In this document: positions 48,501 through 59,530 of the stretch, one piece after another
How positions within the stretch are numbered: position 1 is the stretch's first letter
How the letters are laid out: every line of letters begins with the position of its first letter
DNA from: Arenicola marina
Taxonomy: Eukaryota > Annelida > Polychaeta > Arenicolidae
Assembly: GCA_964019135.1 (NCBI GenBank)
Contig: OZ025249.1
Span: 35,601,759 to 35,665,758 of the forward strand
Length of the DNA stretch: 64,000 bases
Direction of reading: 5' to 3'
Made by a program: the position numbers and the translations under genes
Notes under the pieces: model-generated
Seen by the model: only the letters and a program-made list of their open reading frames with translations
Databases searched by the model: none
What the model was told of the DNA's origin: nothing

Positions 48501-51047
48501 GCTATTTCTTTTGATTTCTACCTCCGTTACAAAATATCTCAGGTTCAAATGCTATTCCAGATGTTATGAATTTAACGCATATCGAACATCAGCTTTGATC
48601 GTTCAGATGTATGCCAGAGTTCACATAATTTGTGTAACCACCCACATTACATTAATATTTACTCTTCTGTGCGTATATGATGTTAATTTAGGAATTAATT
48701 TATCTTAAAACTGCCCTTTATAGGCTTCGATTGTATCGTTTGTGGAAAATACTTTGAGACACAATCCTGATCAGATTTTCATAATTTTCCCTCGTGTGAC
48801 AAACTTCTGCCACCCTCTTATGGTAGTAACGGGGTAGGTTTATTTTTTGATAATTAAAAGGCCGAAGGGTAACAGCCAAATTATCAACGGCCTTGATTAT
48901 TCAGAGGCCAAGGAGACCCCGGGCTCACGAAATTATTTTCATTAGTTAGGTAATTACTAGTATACAGTTCGAAACAACTCACTGGGCCAAGTAAAATTCA
49001 CAACTTCAGGAGGTAACAACAGGCGGGCACACGTGGTTAAAGTTAGTGCCGTTGGCCGCGCGATCGTTGTGGGCGGGGTTCGGGGTTATAATATATTATG
49101 TGAAAACTATCATCGTAGCCAGGCCTTAATTGAAGTTAACAATACCCGGAAAGAAGTTGTATGGACTAATATACGTACAGTCGAGGGAGAAAATTAAATG
49201 CGTTTCTCGAATAACTTCGGTTCTGTGCATTCTGGTATGACGTCATCACCAGTTGTAATGCGCTACCAGCGGTTAGGATTCAAGTGCTGTTTACTTAGTT
49301 ACCAGGTAATTGAAAAATATGTCCTTCTGGCGATAAACTTCTATGGCTTCATAGTGACAATACAAAATCATTCATCACTGGTCTTGGCTTCATCTTAACT
49401 ATATATACTTCATTTAAAGCAATGTGCTTACATGCGCAATCTTAGATTTTTCACATTTTAGAATCAAGACTAAAGTATCTCAAAATTTATGATGCATATG
49501 TTTTTATATCTATTTGAGTCTGTAAACAAACATTTCAACATAAAACTGCGTGGTTTATTTTTATCGCGCGCGGACGTAATAGCGAGCCGCGGTCGACATC
49601 ACACACAAAATAGCGAACTGCGAACAGGCGCGTAGGGATATAAAGCCGGCCACCAACTTCTGCTCCGTTGACCAAAATGCTTCTCTCCGGAGAGCCCGCA
49701 TGCTTTCAGGATTGAAACTCAACACAAATGTACATATTTGACATGGAGAAGAGCTTGGTAATACAGAAAAGTACGGAATATATTGCTTTAACAAGGTCAA
49801 CAAATGTAACTAGGACTACATATTGATGACGTCGGTACAAACGACTCTACTTACGCATTGGAACTATTTCAACGGCTGCATGGGCAGAAGTCGGAATACA
49901 TGTATAACATTCTCTTTTAGCTATTGTTTATCACAGCATTTATTGCAAGACATATATCAGTACCCATTTTTTTTATGTGCATATATGAGATTTATAGCGC
50001 ACGTACGTATCTACATTTTCGATATGGACGAAATCATAATTGTTTTGATTGCGTACGTCGCGGAAGAATGTTCGTGCGCTAAACTAAATTCACCAGCCTC
50101 GATTCTCTCTCTTGACGTTGCCCGTGAATAATGATATTACAAGAGACAATTATTTCTGTGATTCATTACTTATCAAAAAACGAATTACTACAAATAGCAA
50201 GTCACACTTTGGTGCACCTTCGACCATGATTTTTAATTTGTATCCACTAAAGGCCTACACACTATTGTGAGACACACTCGCGTAGTTTTGCAATCATGAC
50301 AGTACAGAGAACACAATTTGCACACAGTCTGCAATAGCATAAATAGTATCACATACACGTACATAACACGATTTCCGGAGAATATATACCCCAGGGACGT
50401 ATTGAATATAGTCACGATGTATATGTAACAGGAAATACATATACATATTGTTACGGTATTCTGGTTGTGAATGCCTCGAATGTTGAATCTTGTCAGGATG
50501 GCTACTCGAATTATTCAATGGGAGACCGTGAACTTTACTCGTAACTTTTATGCTTAGTAAAATCGCTCCTATAGTCAATTTTATGTGTGTTGCTTTTCAC
50601 AAGGCTTTTAGAAAAAAGTCGTGAGTTCCTTTCGATAGTTTTATTAAGTACATTCCAATTCGATCATCAGTTATTACCGATTTCCGACAACTATTCAAAG
50701 TAAACACACTTACTTGCCACGTCACCACTTGTCAAAACATTGGCACGTGGTGGTATTTACTTATGCTAATTTACCCAAGTGCACCTTTCACTCTCTACCT
50801 AAGATATGCGCGCTCCAACATTCGACCAATCTAGGTTTCCCTAATTATAGCCTGCTAAAGATAAATATTAGCGTGTGTTAATAATTCCGTAAAGTAACTC
50901 ATATGCCAAAATATATCGTACCACACGGACAGCAGCCAAGAGCAGACTGTGTCGTACAACGCTCTAGCCCGCCTTTTATATAGGCTCTGACTGGTCACGT
51001 GACCAACTCACGTTTTGGTGAGTTCATCCATTTGTCAACTTTTTAGT
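45535..51047. other. Gene-poor spacer with poly(C) tracts
   Basis: No gene is recognised. C-runs occur at about 46147-46168, 46240-46251, 46295-46310 and 46686-46697, in a diffuse repeat resembling GGATCCACCC. The 189-codon open frame at 46061-46630 runs through these low-complexity tracts and is not believed. TGACGTGC at 45631-45638 lies about 100 bp upstream of microprotein gene 2. Confidence 0.45.
46061..46380. repeat. C-rich low-complexity repeat
   Basis: Several imperfect units of about 55-90 bp combine GGATCCACCC or GTGGACCCCC with long C runs and a TTTGAGGAA motif. It is slippage-prone and possibly mis-assembled in length. Confidence 0.6.
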
Positions 51048-51455
51048 TAGCCTGAATGTTCAGACGTTACAGTCTTGACACTTGTTCTTGTGACTGTTGG
51101 ATACTACGTGTAGTCCGCTTAGCTGCAAAGTTGGATACTGTAACTTTGGATACTGTGTGTAGTCCGCTTAACTGTTCGCAACTTATGTGCTTTGACGACG
51201 GTTTGGGCATTGCTACCAGTATGATAAAAACTTGTCGTTTATACAAAATTGGCGACGAGTTGGCACGAATCCATATCTCACGGAACTAAAGAAGTTACCA
51301 TAGAACAAGTTTAGGATATCAATTTTTTTGGACTCATGTGAGTATTTGTGCTGAAGGCGAAAATTTGCGGCTGAACAGCAATTCTACGCGATGAGTTCAG
51401 ACGTTACAGTCACAAGAACAAGTGTCAAGACTGTAACGTCTGAACATTCAGGCTA
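51048..51455. mobile_element. 408-bp MULE-like MITE with tandem-repeat core, 9-bp duplication
   Basis: The termini are TAGCCTGAATGTTCAGACGT and the inverse, extending through TACAGTCTTGACACTTGTTC. A perfect 9-bp duplication CTTTTTAGT flanks it (51039-51047, 51456-51464). The core (about 51088-51230) has units of GTAGTCCGCTTARCTG plus TTGGATACTG and matches, inverted, the array in LACTB intron 3 at 54803-54925. Confidence 0.85.
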
Positions 51456-52528
51456 CTTTTTAGTGAGTTGGGCCCGCGACGGTGAACAAAGATTTCACTC
51501 TTATTCTGACTTAAACTTGACTATTATGTTGTCCAAAATACCTCAGAATGGATAAACCATGGATAATCTATAGAATTTCGGTGAGTACAAGTTGTGATAT
51601 GGCGTATGACCTGTTAAACCAACTCGAAGTTGTCACATTCTTCTATTATCGCCCGCTCGTGTGTCCGCACTGTGATCAGATTACGCTGTCAATTTCCTTT
51701 ACTTGATGACCAAATTTCTTTTTCTTCTATATATTTCCATGAAATAAATACTCAATACAATACATAATACATTTCAACATTGTATTACATATGACGTACA
51801 TTTTCCTTAACATTAAGTGCACATTACATTGCGACATTTTGTCACAATATATATACCGGCTGGATTGTGGCTAGAGAAGAACATGGGAAGTAAGGGAATA
51901 TGATACTGTAATAAAATACTGTAATGTCACATAATAAGAACGTGAATATTAATATTGTAATGTCACACAGGAAGTATCGGAATATTGTAATGTCATATGG
52001 GAAGTACGGAATGTTGAAATCTCACATGAAAAGTACGGGAATAAAGTACACGCGTAAAGAGCTTTGGAACCAACAGTCTGTATTTATATCAGATTTCTTA
52101 TATTTGTAACTATTCCACATATGTAATGTGCGAGTAGTTTCCACTTATAAAGTAACTCTTGGTATATATTTGTCTTCGCACAGTTAAGCTGCCAGAGACA
52201 AATTGAACGAATGGCAGTCTGCATCGAAGATACCTATCATGCAGTCACAACACAAAGATGGGCGGTGGACCATTCCTTTACATCCACTGTCTATGTCTGG
52301 TATTAACCAACAAGATTATATATGACCGAACCACGACTGGTGTTTTTCGGTCATCCGTGGCATATCAAGTGATAAAAAAAATAGACGATATAATATCGCA
52401 TTGGTATTACTGGACTAAAATCCACACGTAAGCAGTTAACGCACCAAAAGTTCGCAACTGTATCAGTATATATTGGTATACCTACCGGTATCGATTCTAC
52501 ACACGCATCTTTCGGTTACTTTCATGAC
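51456..52528. other. LACTB 3' flank
   Basis: The sequence is AT-rich. A loose direct repeat of AATATTGTAATGTCACAYRGGAAGTA occurs about four times at 51905-52040 with a unit near 30 bp. No gene is seen. Confidence 0.5.
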
Positions 52529-55500
52529 TTATAACTTCACTTTCTCAAACAGTTTAGCTATTTCTAAAGCGGTTTGCTTTAGAGACACGGAAGTCAAGTT
52601 CGCCACGACTGCAACGACCACGCCTTGTGGCAAGGGTGCCTCACCCTTGTTGTCTGTCGTAGCTTCGCCCTCGCGGCGCGGCAAAATGAGCAAGACACTG
52701 GAAGCACCAACAGCAGCACCAGTGTGATTCACAGAGAATCGCGATTCCTTACATTGGCCATACTTGTGGTAATGCGGCATCACTGCCCATCCCATGCCGT
52801 AGAAGTCACTGGCGTCCTCGTCACATTTCGTCTTGGTCACGGGGGACCAAAGCATGGCCATGGTGTCGGACTTTAGGTACCCGGGTCTACTGTCTTGCCT
52901 GGCGTCCTGAGTCCACTGGTGACTGTATAACATAGCATTTCCAAACTTGACCAAGTCGCTAACATCGGACAGGATACCTCCACCAGCCCATTTGTACGAG
53001 TTGTCGACATACGGAGCGTTGACGATCCTTCCTTGTTTGTTCTTTTCATAGAACCTGGTATAGAAAAATTATACAATTTGTAAATATTTGCATGCCAGCT
53101 GAGCCGGTGTTGATGATACAGGAACATGTTGAGTCGAGTTCAAGATTTAGAATCATAACTCATATACAAATACGAAGAAACCGGGAATATGCGTTTTTTT
53201 AAGTATATGAAGTCTTATACACATGACCTTTTTGTTTTAACTGGTGGCTGTACCACGCTGATATAAATAAAGTCCTTCAAGTGACAATGTAATACTACTT
53301 GGTCAAGTATCGGACAAACCATTAGACATTGGCAATACTATATATCTACATTTTGTTTCAAATATATCACTACCGGGTATCTATCGGAGTAAGGCTGCTG
53401 ATGTCATCAAATACACAACACTGAGCTATTTTCACAGCCAACAGAAAAGTACGAGGTATGTATTATTAAGAACGTTACTAACCGTGCTCTGTGATAAATA
53501 ATAGGGTCATTTTCATCCAGATAAGTATGCTGCATTCCTAACTCTTGGAACAGATTCTTCACTAGTTGAGGAAATTTCTTGCCACTAGCACCCTCTATTA
53601 CAGCACTTATCAATGTCCATCCATGGGTAGTGTACAGATATTTTGAGCCTAGAAAGACAAACATTCATATTGTTTTGACAGAAAACCGTACATAAATCAC
53701 ACAGGTTGTCGGAAAGCTGGCAACAATTTCCATATTTTTAAATATGTAGCACAAAAAAGTTAAACCTTCCAACATGAGTTGGGCCATTCGGGGACAAAGT
53801 ATTCTCTTTCATTAATTGTACATTATGTATTTGTATTCAGGTACATAAGAGCATATTCATTTCCATTCAAAAGATTTTAGAAGATTCCAAGTACCTGGCA
53901 GTGAACACAGTTCATCATTCTTGAATAGATCCAACGCACCCGCCACTGTGCTATAATGCCTCTTGATGTAATATTCCTTGTGTTCAAACTCTGGCGTTGT
54001 CAACGACTTCTTGTTGGTCTTTATATCGGTTGGTTGCTCAGTATTACCAGCCTGTGAGATCATGAAAGAATACATTTAATACTAATCTTGGAGGATGCAT
54101 TACCAGTAATAAAACTTTAGCCTAAGTTGGTCAATTCGTTTGATCTGACCATGCATTCCTGATATATATATGTGTCATTTGTTTAACTAATAAGGTCCTG
54201 GCAAACTTCACATGTGAAGCACACATGCATAGCCAGATCTGCAAGACATCGCAGTTTCTGCCAGGTGTATAAATCATATATAATCATAGCAAATTGTGCA
54301 CCTTACCCGTTAGCCATCAATTGTATTAATCAATATAATGCTTACCAGTAGCTTTGATTTCTCTGCATCGTTCTCCTTACGTCCGCAGTTTTTGTCATAA
54401 TGCCTTATGCCTCCAAGGTGTGATACAAGTTGTCTTGTGGTTATTTGGATCTGCATATAAAAGTTTGATTTGGAATATTAGGCTCCTCAACACACATATA
54501 TATATATAAGATATCTACAAAAGATAACTTAAGACAATCCATTACAGATGCCCTGACAGAAACTTCTATACTAATAAAATGAAGCTGTCTGTCTGTCCCA
54601 CCTATGCGACCGAGGCACCCGTTTTATGCACCAGCACATTGGCACCAAGAGCCGCCTTCAACATGTTGAATGTGTCAACATTGTCGCTGGGTCCTAATCG
54701 CTTTTCCCGCCACCAATATCTGGCTGGGTGCCAACACTATTAACGCCTTGTTGCCGAATTCCACACCATATCAGATATCAGTGGCAAGCCGGTAGTCATA
54801 CTGGTAGCAATGCCCAAACCGTCGTCAAAGCACATAAGTTGCGAACAGTTAAGCGGACTACACACAGTATCCAACGTTACAGTATCCAACTTTGCAGCTA
54901 AGCGGACTACACGTAGTATCCAACATTACAGTATCCAATTTTACAGTTAAGCGCATACACGCAGTATCCAACTTTACAATTAAGCGGACTACATGCGGAA
55001 ACCGTGCAAGACGTCGGTTACCGCAGTATCCAACTTTACAGTTAAGCGGACTTCATGCGGGAACAGCGCTAGACATCGGTTACTGCATAAGCACATCAGA
55101 TGCGGACAGCTTATCGGACTATACATGCATACGGAAACAGCGATAGACATCAGTTACCGCAGGGTCCAACTGTACAGTTAAGCAGTTAGGTGGACTTCAT
55201 GCGGAAACAGCACTAGACTGGGCAGCTAGTTTAGTTAAATACTTAAGCAGGATCTATGTAATTGAATGGTATACATCCTGGACTGAACAGTAGCTAGTGA
55301 GTTAAAATATACCAGTATTTCTATCAGAAGGTTCCTGCACTAAGCATGCCTATGATACATATTGCCATACAGGAAGGAAAGTGTAAATGGTGCTCCTTCG
55401 TATTTGAAAATGAAGAGGCCATTTTACATGTACAGGGCATAAACTGGTCACGGTTTTGATCTATGTAATAATGAAAACCTTTTGTCCCTCAAATGTCTTT

Positions 55501-57402
55501 TCTGGCCACCCTGGTACATAAAACTGAACAGGCTTATCCAAATCAAGCTTGCCCTGTTCCAAGAGTCTTGCAACAATGGTCATTGTAATAGCCTTGCTGA
55601 TGCTGGCAATCCTCATAATTGTGTCTGGAGTACATAACACTCTGTTTTCCATGTCAGCATATCCAAGCCCTGACAAAAGACAAAGATTGTTTCATATGAG
55701 TAGTACTGAGACCCCATATTCCATATGTCAAGACAAATACATTTAAGATACACTGCATGGAAACTAACAAGCATATTACAAGCAATTAGTCTCATCCTAG
55801 ATATCCCACATTATAGTCTCAGTACTACTCATATATATATATGCATTTTTAGGACTCAATTTGATAATATCATTTTAAAATGTTCATGAATACAAGATAC
55901 TGAGGACTAGCTATCTGTACAAATTTGTCTATTGCTTCAGTGAGGTTGAAAACAAGTGTCAGATTTTATCTGAAATGGCTACTAAGCAACACACTGTTTG
56001 ATACCAAATTCTATACATGTACCTTGAGTCCAAATTGTCTTTCCATCAACTGTGACAGCAAGCACCAATCCAGGAGATCCTGTTTCATCCTGGAACACAA
56101 TATTTCAAGTACCAGTAACCAAACATTAAACTTACCAGGCTTACACTGATATTATTTGCTCAGAATTTAAATAGTTATTTATAAACATTTTACAATATAT
56201 CTAATATATATTACTAGTATGTTAATAATCTGGATTATATCTTTAATTGCCTTAATTTCTAATAGTTATAAATTAATTAAGACTTTAAATATAATTAAAA
56301 TGTTTACTTTAACATTTTTAAACAGAGTTAAAATAAAACAAATATATTAGATTAAAGCCTTACATCCTTTGAGGCCTTTACAATGCAGAACCTTTCTGCA
56401 AATTATTAACAGTAAGTCATATGGTGGCATACCTTCATAAATCTGGCTATAAGCTTAAAGTTGCATGTAGAGCTCTTTCCTGCCAAAACTAAACAAGTCC
56501 AAATACAAATAAGAATCAGTCCTTCAATCATTCAAGATTTCTTTTATCCATACTCCACCCATGCCAGACTGCCAAATAGTGTCTCTTAGCCTTGCCGGCG
56601 ATATAAATTTACCACAAGTTTTCATATTAGTGGTAAACGTCATCAGTTTGTGTGCTTCGCGATGCTTTGGTAGAAGTAGCAATGCCGCGACAGAGTTCTG
56701 TAGTGTCATGGGATAGACACGTTTGCGACACCACAGCCGAAACGGTGATGTTTATCAAGTTTCTGAATTATTAAAATGAAACAATCGAGTTTTCTGCAAA
56801 TTTTAATATAAATTTCGTGTGGGCTTAGTTTTGGCGGGAAAGAACTTGACATGCAACTTTAATTAATTTATTACCTTTATTCTTTTTATTAAATCTCCGC
56901 CCTTTTTCATTGCTTCAGCCAGTGTCAAATAATCATTTGTGTCTTGTTGAGCTGAATTATTTTGAGGTTCTTTGTTTAGACCATTTCGGTTTGCATCTAG
57001 AGCTGGCTCTCGATCAAGTGGTTTTTCACTCCAACATTGCGAGTGAATATGGGATTCTGGTTTTTTCAGCTGTGTCAAAACATAACCAAGGAAAACTCCA
57101 GACAAAGCTAGAATTGACACAAGATGGTTGCCTTGACGAGAGCCATGACTGGAATGTTTGTATCTGTTGAACTTGGGCTCAGTATGAAGTGATTTCGTTT
57201 TGTCGCAAGGCTTAGAAAATAGGAGCGACGCCACTGGCAGCAGCAGTCTATTGTCACTGTTGAATTGGCCTGGCCACACTGTCGTTGGAGTCAATAGGTT
57301 AGGACTATTTCTGTTTCTGCAAATAGCCCAATTATTATAAAAGGAAATGCTTTGCCATCGCAGTGACGTGTTCACGAGCCTGTTCCATTGCCAGAGTGCC
57401 AT
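52529..57402 (-). CDS. LACTB: LACTB, mitochondrial serine beta-lactamase-like protein, complete, 7 exons
   Basis: Exons 57402-56875, 56089-56023, 55669-55479, 54450-54346, 54051-53895, 53648-53483 and 53054-52529 keep frame and give 579 aa (human 547). LACTB is a penicillin-binding/beta-lactamase-fold serine protease that forms filaments in the mitochondrial intermembrane space and affects lipid metabolism. The basic, hydroxylated N-terminus fits a mitochondrial presequence, with a membrane segment at 93-110. The catalytic SxxK is S221-I-S-K224 in IMRIASISKAI. The second motif region reads YLYTTHGWTL (353-362), and the HTG motif is H515-T-G517-A, where human has HTGG. The donor after exon 3 (GTTTTC) is weak. 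Introns carry a MITE, a tandem array and AT-rich sequence. It is divergently arranged with the riboflavin kinase exon at 57992. Confidence 0.95.
54803..55215. repeat. Tandem array, about 35-60 bp units, in LACTB intron 3
   Basis: Repeated units contain GTTAAGCGGACTACA and GCAGTATCCAACTTTAC, with a longer unit from about 54985 that adds TGCGGAAACAGCGCTAGAC and CATCGGTTACCGC. The first 120 bp match the inverted core of the MITE at 51048-51455 very closely, including the non-repeated edge CAATGCCCAAACCGTCGTC. Confidence 0.8.
56459..56858. mobile_element. 400-bp TTAA MITE, copy 2, beside the LACTB exon 1 donor
   Basis: It is flanked by TTAA (56455-56458, 56859-56862) and is the reverse complement of copy 1 at 14720-15119 over its full 400 bp. 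The right duplication ends 8 bp short of the LACTB intron 1 donor (56874-56871). Confidence 0.88.
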
Positions 57403-57535
57403 TATCACTTATTTTAAACTATGAAAGTTTGTGGTAGGCCTATCCACTGCCCGAGGACACTGCAAAGCTAACCCAGAGATTTCCGTATTTTTCATATCAC
57501 TCTCTGCTTCGACTCCGCTAGGGCAAGGGCCTCAG

Positions 57536-57795
57536 TAGCCTGGTTCCGCGGTCCCAACTTCGCTCGTCGCTCGCTCGCTCAGCTTGTATGAGTTTGAGCG
57601 GCGGTACCAGCTTAGGGCCTCAGGGCTTCATTTAGCCTGGTTCCGCGGTCCCAACTTCGCTTCGCTTACTTGTATGAGTTTGAGCGGCGGTACCAGCTTA
57701 GGGCCTCAGGGCTTCATTTAGCCTGGTTCCGCGGTCCCAACTTCGCTTCGCTTACTTGTATGAGTTTGAGCGGCGGTACCAGCTTAGGCTTCATT
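57536..57795. repeat. Three-copy 86-97 bp tandem repeat between LACTB and RFK
   Basis: The copies start at 57536, 57633 and 57719 with TAGCCTGGTTCCGCGGTCCC. Each ends near GAGCGGCGGTACCAGCTTAG. The first has an extra CGCTCGTCGCTCGCTCGC. Copies 2 and 3 are almost identical. It is GC-rich and lies in the 589-bp divergent promoter interval. Confidence 0.9.
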
Positions 57796-57853
57796 ATAAA
57801 AGCGGAGCTTGCGTAGCGCCACCGTGCGGGGAGCTTGCTTTTCATATATGTCA

Positions 57854-57861
57854 TGACGTCA
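57854..57861. promoter_or_regulatory. CRE/ATF palindrome upstream of RFK
   Basis: TGACGTCA lies within the 12-bp perfect palindrome CATGACGTCATG, about 130 bp before the RFK ATG and 450 bp before the LACTB ATG. It could serve either gene. Confidence 0.5.
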
Positions 57862-57991
57862 TGGTTATTTGTGCTCTGACCTTCGTGTACACATCAGCAC
57901 ATGGGGGTCTAGGTCATGCGGAAGCACATTTCACAACCACGCAAAGAACCTCTAGTATAGAGGTTTCTAGTATATCGAGGACGAGAGTCAG

Positions 57992-58094
57992 ATGAGGGGC
58001 ATGTCGATAATGGCATCTGCTTTCCCGTATTTTTCTCAGGGAAAGGTGGTAAAAGGCTTCGGTAGAGGGAGTAAAGAGCTTGGAATACCTACAG
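57992..58094 (+). CDS. RFK: Riboflavin kinase first exon (canonical)
   Basis: This exon encodes 34 residues from MRGMSIMASAFPYFSQGKVV to KGFGRGSKELGIPT, then G|GTACTG (phase 1). The flavokinase signature GFGRGSKxLGIPT is complete; the PT is the start of the Mg-ATP binding PTAN motif, whose AN should come from the next exon. Riboflavin kinase makes FMN from riboflavin and ATP in the cytosol. No exon for the rest of the protein (for example GIYYGWA) was found between 58095 and 63800, so the remainder is beyond the right edge or lost. Confidence 0.85.
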
Positions 58095-58524
58095 GTACTG
58101 ACTGCTGTTTTTTTGGGCATCTTGTTCACTGTGTCACTGTCAGTGTGTGTGACACTGACAGTGTGACACTGTCACTGAGACTGAGTCAGTCAGTCATGAT
58201 TAATGACTCATACCCTGATTCGATGTCACACTGGTCAATAGAATGCCACCTGCATCATTGCCAGTGACACTGACAGTGTCACTAGACACTACGTCTGAGT
58301 ATCACACAACTAGGACGTCACAAAGTGATAAGTCAGTGTTTTCTGTTGTCCAGTTTGACCAGGGGACATCAGATCAGTCATCAGATCATGACTCATGATC
58401 TGATGACATGAGACATGACTAACTCAGTAAAGTCAGGCCATCCTCACTGTCCTCTCTGACAACTGGATGATGTGTGCCTAGCCTGGACACATGGCTCTCT
58501 TTACCTCGCACCTAAAGGAGACGA
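58095..58524. repeat. Cryptic GTGACACTGTCA simple repeats and palindromes
   Basis: 58130-58280 is built of GTGACAC/ACTGTCA permutations. ATCAGATCATGACTCATGATCTGAT-type palindromic sequence lies at 58378-58405. No coding exon is seen. Confidence 0.6.
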
Positions 58525-59530
58525 GAGAGAGCCATGAAGCCAGTTTCGGTTGTGAGTGTTGATTTAAAAATCAGCACCCTAAAGGCGTCGATTGCAGAAA
58601 GTACAGATATAAACAGTCCTTATCAATTTGTCAAGTTGTTCTTCATACCTTTATAGTTCCAAGGGCAATGAGATTGAAAACAAACAAAATCCACCACTTT
58701 TTGTACTGGTGAAACTTTTCAACAACAAATTTCAACAACTCTCCCTGCTGCCATGTCACTGTTACGTCACAGTTCTCGTCGATCTCTCAGCAGACGGAGC
58801 TCGTTCCTCGTATCACAATTTTTCCTAGGACTATAGCGTAAGCGTAATGCCCTCTGCCGGGAGATCGACGAGAACTGTGACGTAACAGCGACATGGTGGC
58901 GGGGAGAGTTGTTGAAAATTGTTGTTGAAAAGTTTCACCAGTATAAAATGTGGTAGATTTTGTTTGTTTTTAATCTAATTGCCCTTGTAACTATAAAGGT
59001 ATGAAGAATAACTTAAAGTTGCATGTCGAGTTCTTTCCCGCCAAAACTAAGCCCAGGCGAAATTTATATCAAAATTTGCAGAAAACTTGATTGTTCCATT
59101 CCATAAATTCAGAAACCTGATAAACCTCGCCGTTTCGGCTATGGTGTGGCAAACGTGTCTATCCCGCGACACCACAGCACTCTGTCGCGGCACTGCTACT
59201 TATAACAAAGCATCGCGAAGCACTCAAACTGATGACATTTACCACTAAAATGAAAATTTGTGGTAAATTGATATCACAGGCAAGGCTAAGAGACACTATT
59301 TGGCGGTCTGGCATGGGTGGAGTATAGACAAAACCAATCTTGAATGATTGAAGGACTGATTCTTATTTGTATTTTGACCTCTTTAGTTTTGGCGGGAAAG
59401 CGCTCAACATGCAACTTTGACAAATTGATAAGGGCCGTTTATTTCTGTACTTTCTGCAATCGACGCCCGAAGGGCGCTGATTTTTAAATCAACAATCGCA
59501 ACCGACACTGGCTTCATGGCCCTCCGGCCC
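58525..59530. repeat. Large inverted repeat, arms about 270 bp, interrupted by a MITE
   Basis: The left arm (about 58525-58800) is mirrored by the right arm (about 58858-59012 plus 59417-59530). Mirrored blocks include GAACTGTGACGTAACAG, GTTGTTGAAAAGTTTCACCA and TACTTTCTGCAATCGACG. The 58-bp loop lies at 58800-58858. The right arm is split by the 400-bp element at 59017-59416. Confidence 0.85.
59017..59416. mobile_element. 400-bp TTAA MITE, copy 3, with an empty site in the same window
   Basis: It has the same length and orientation as copy 1 and very high similarity. It is flanked by TTAA (59013-59016) and TTGA (59417-59420). The uninterrupted left arm of the host inverted repeat reads AACTTGACAAATTG in complement, i.e. 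the single 4-bp target. Confidence 0.92.

Noticed and set aside
54892..55181. Open frames of 62-84 codons in LACTB intron 3
   Set aside because: They are translations of the tandem array; the repeated residues mirror the DNA repeat.
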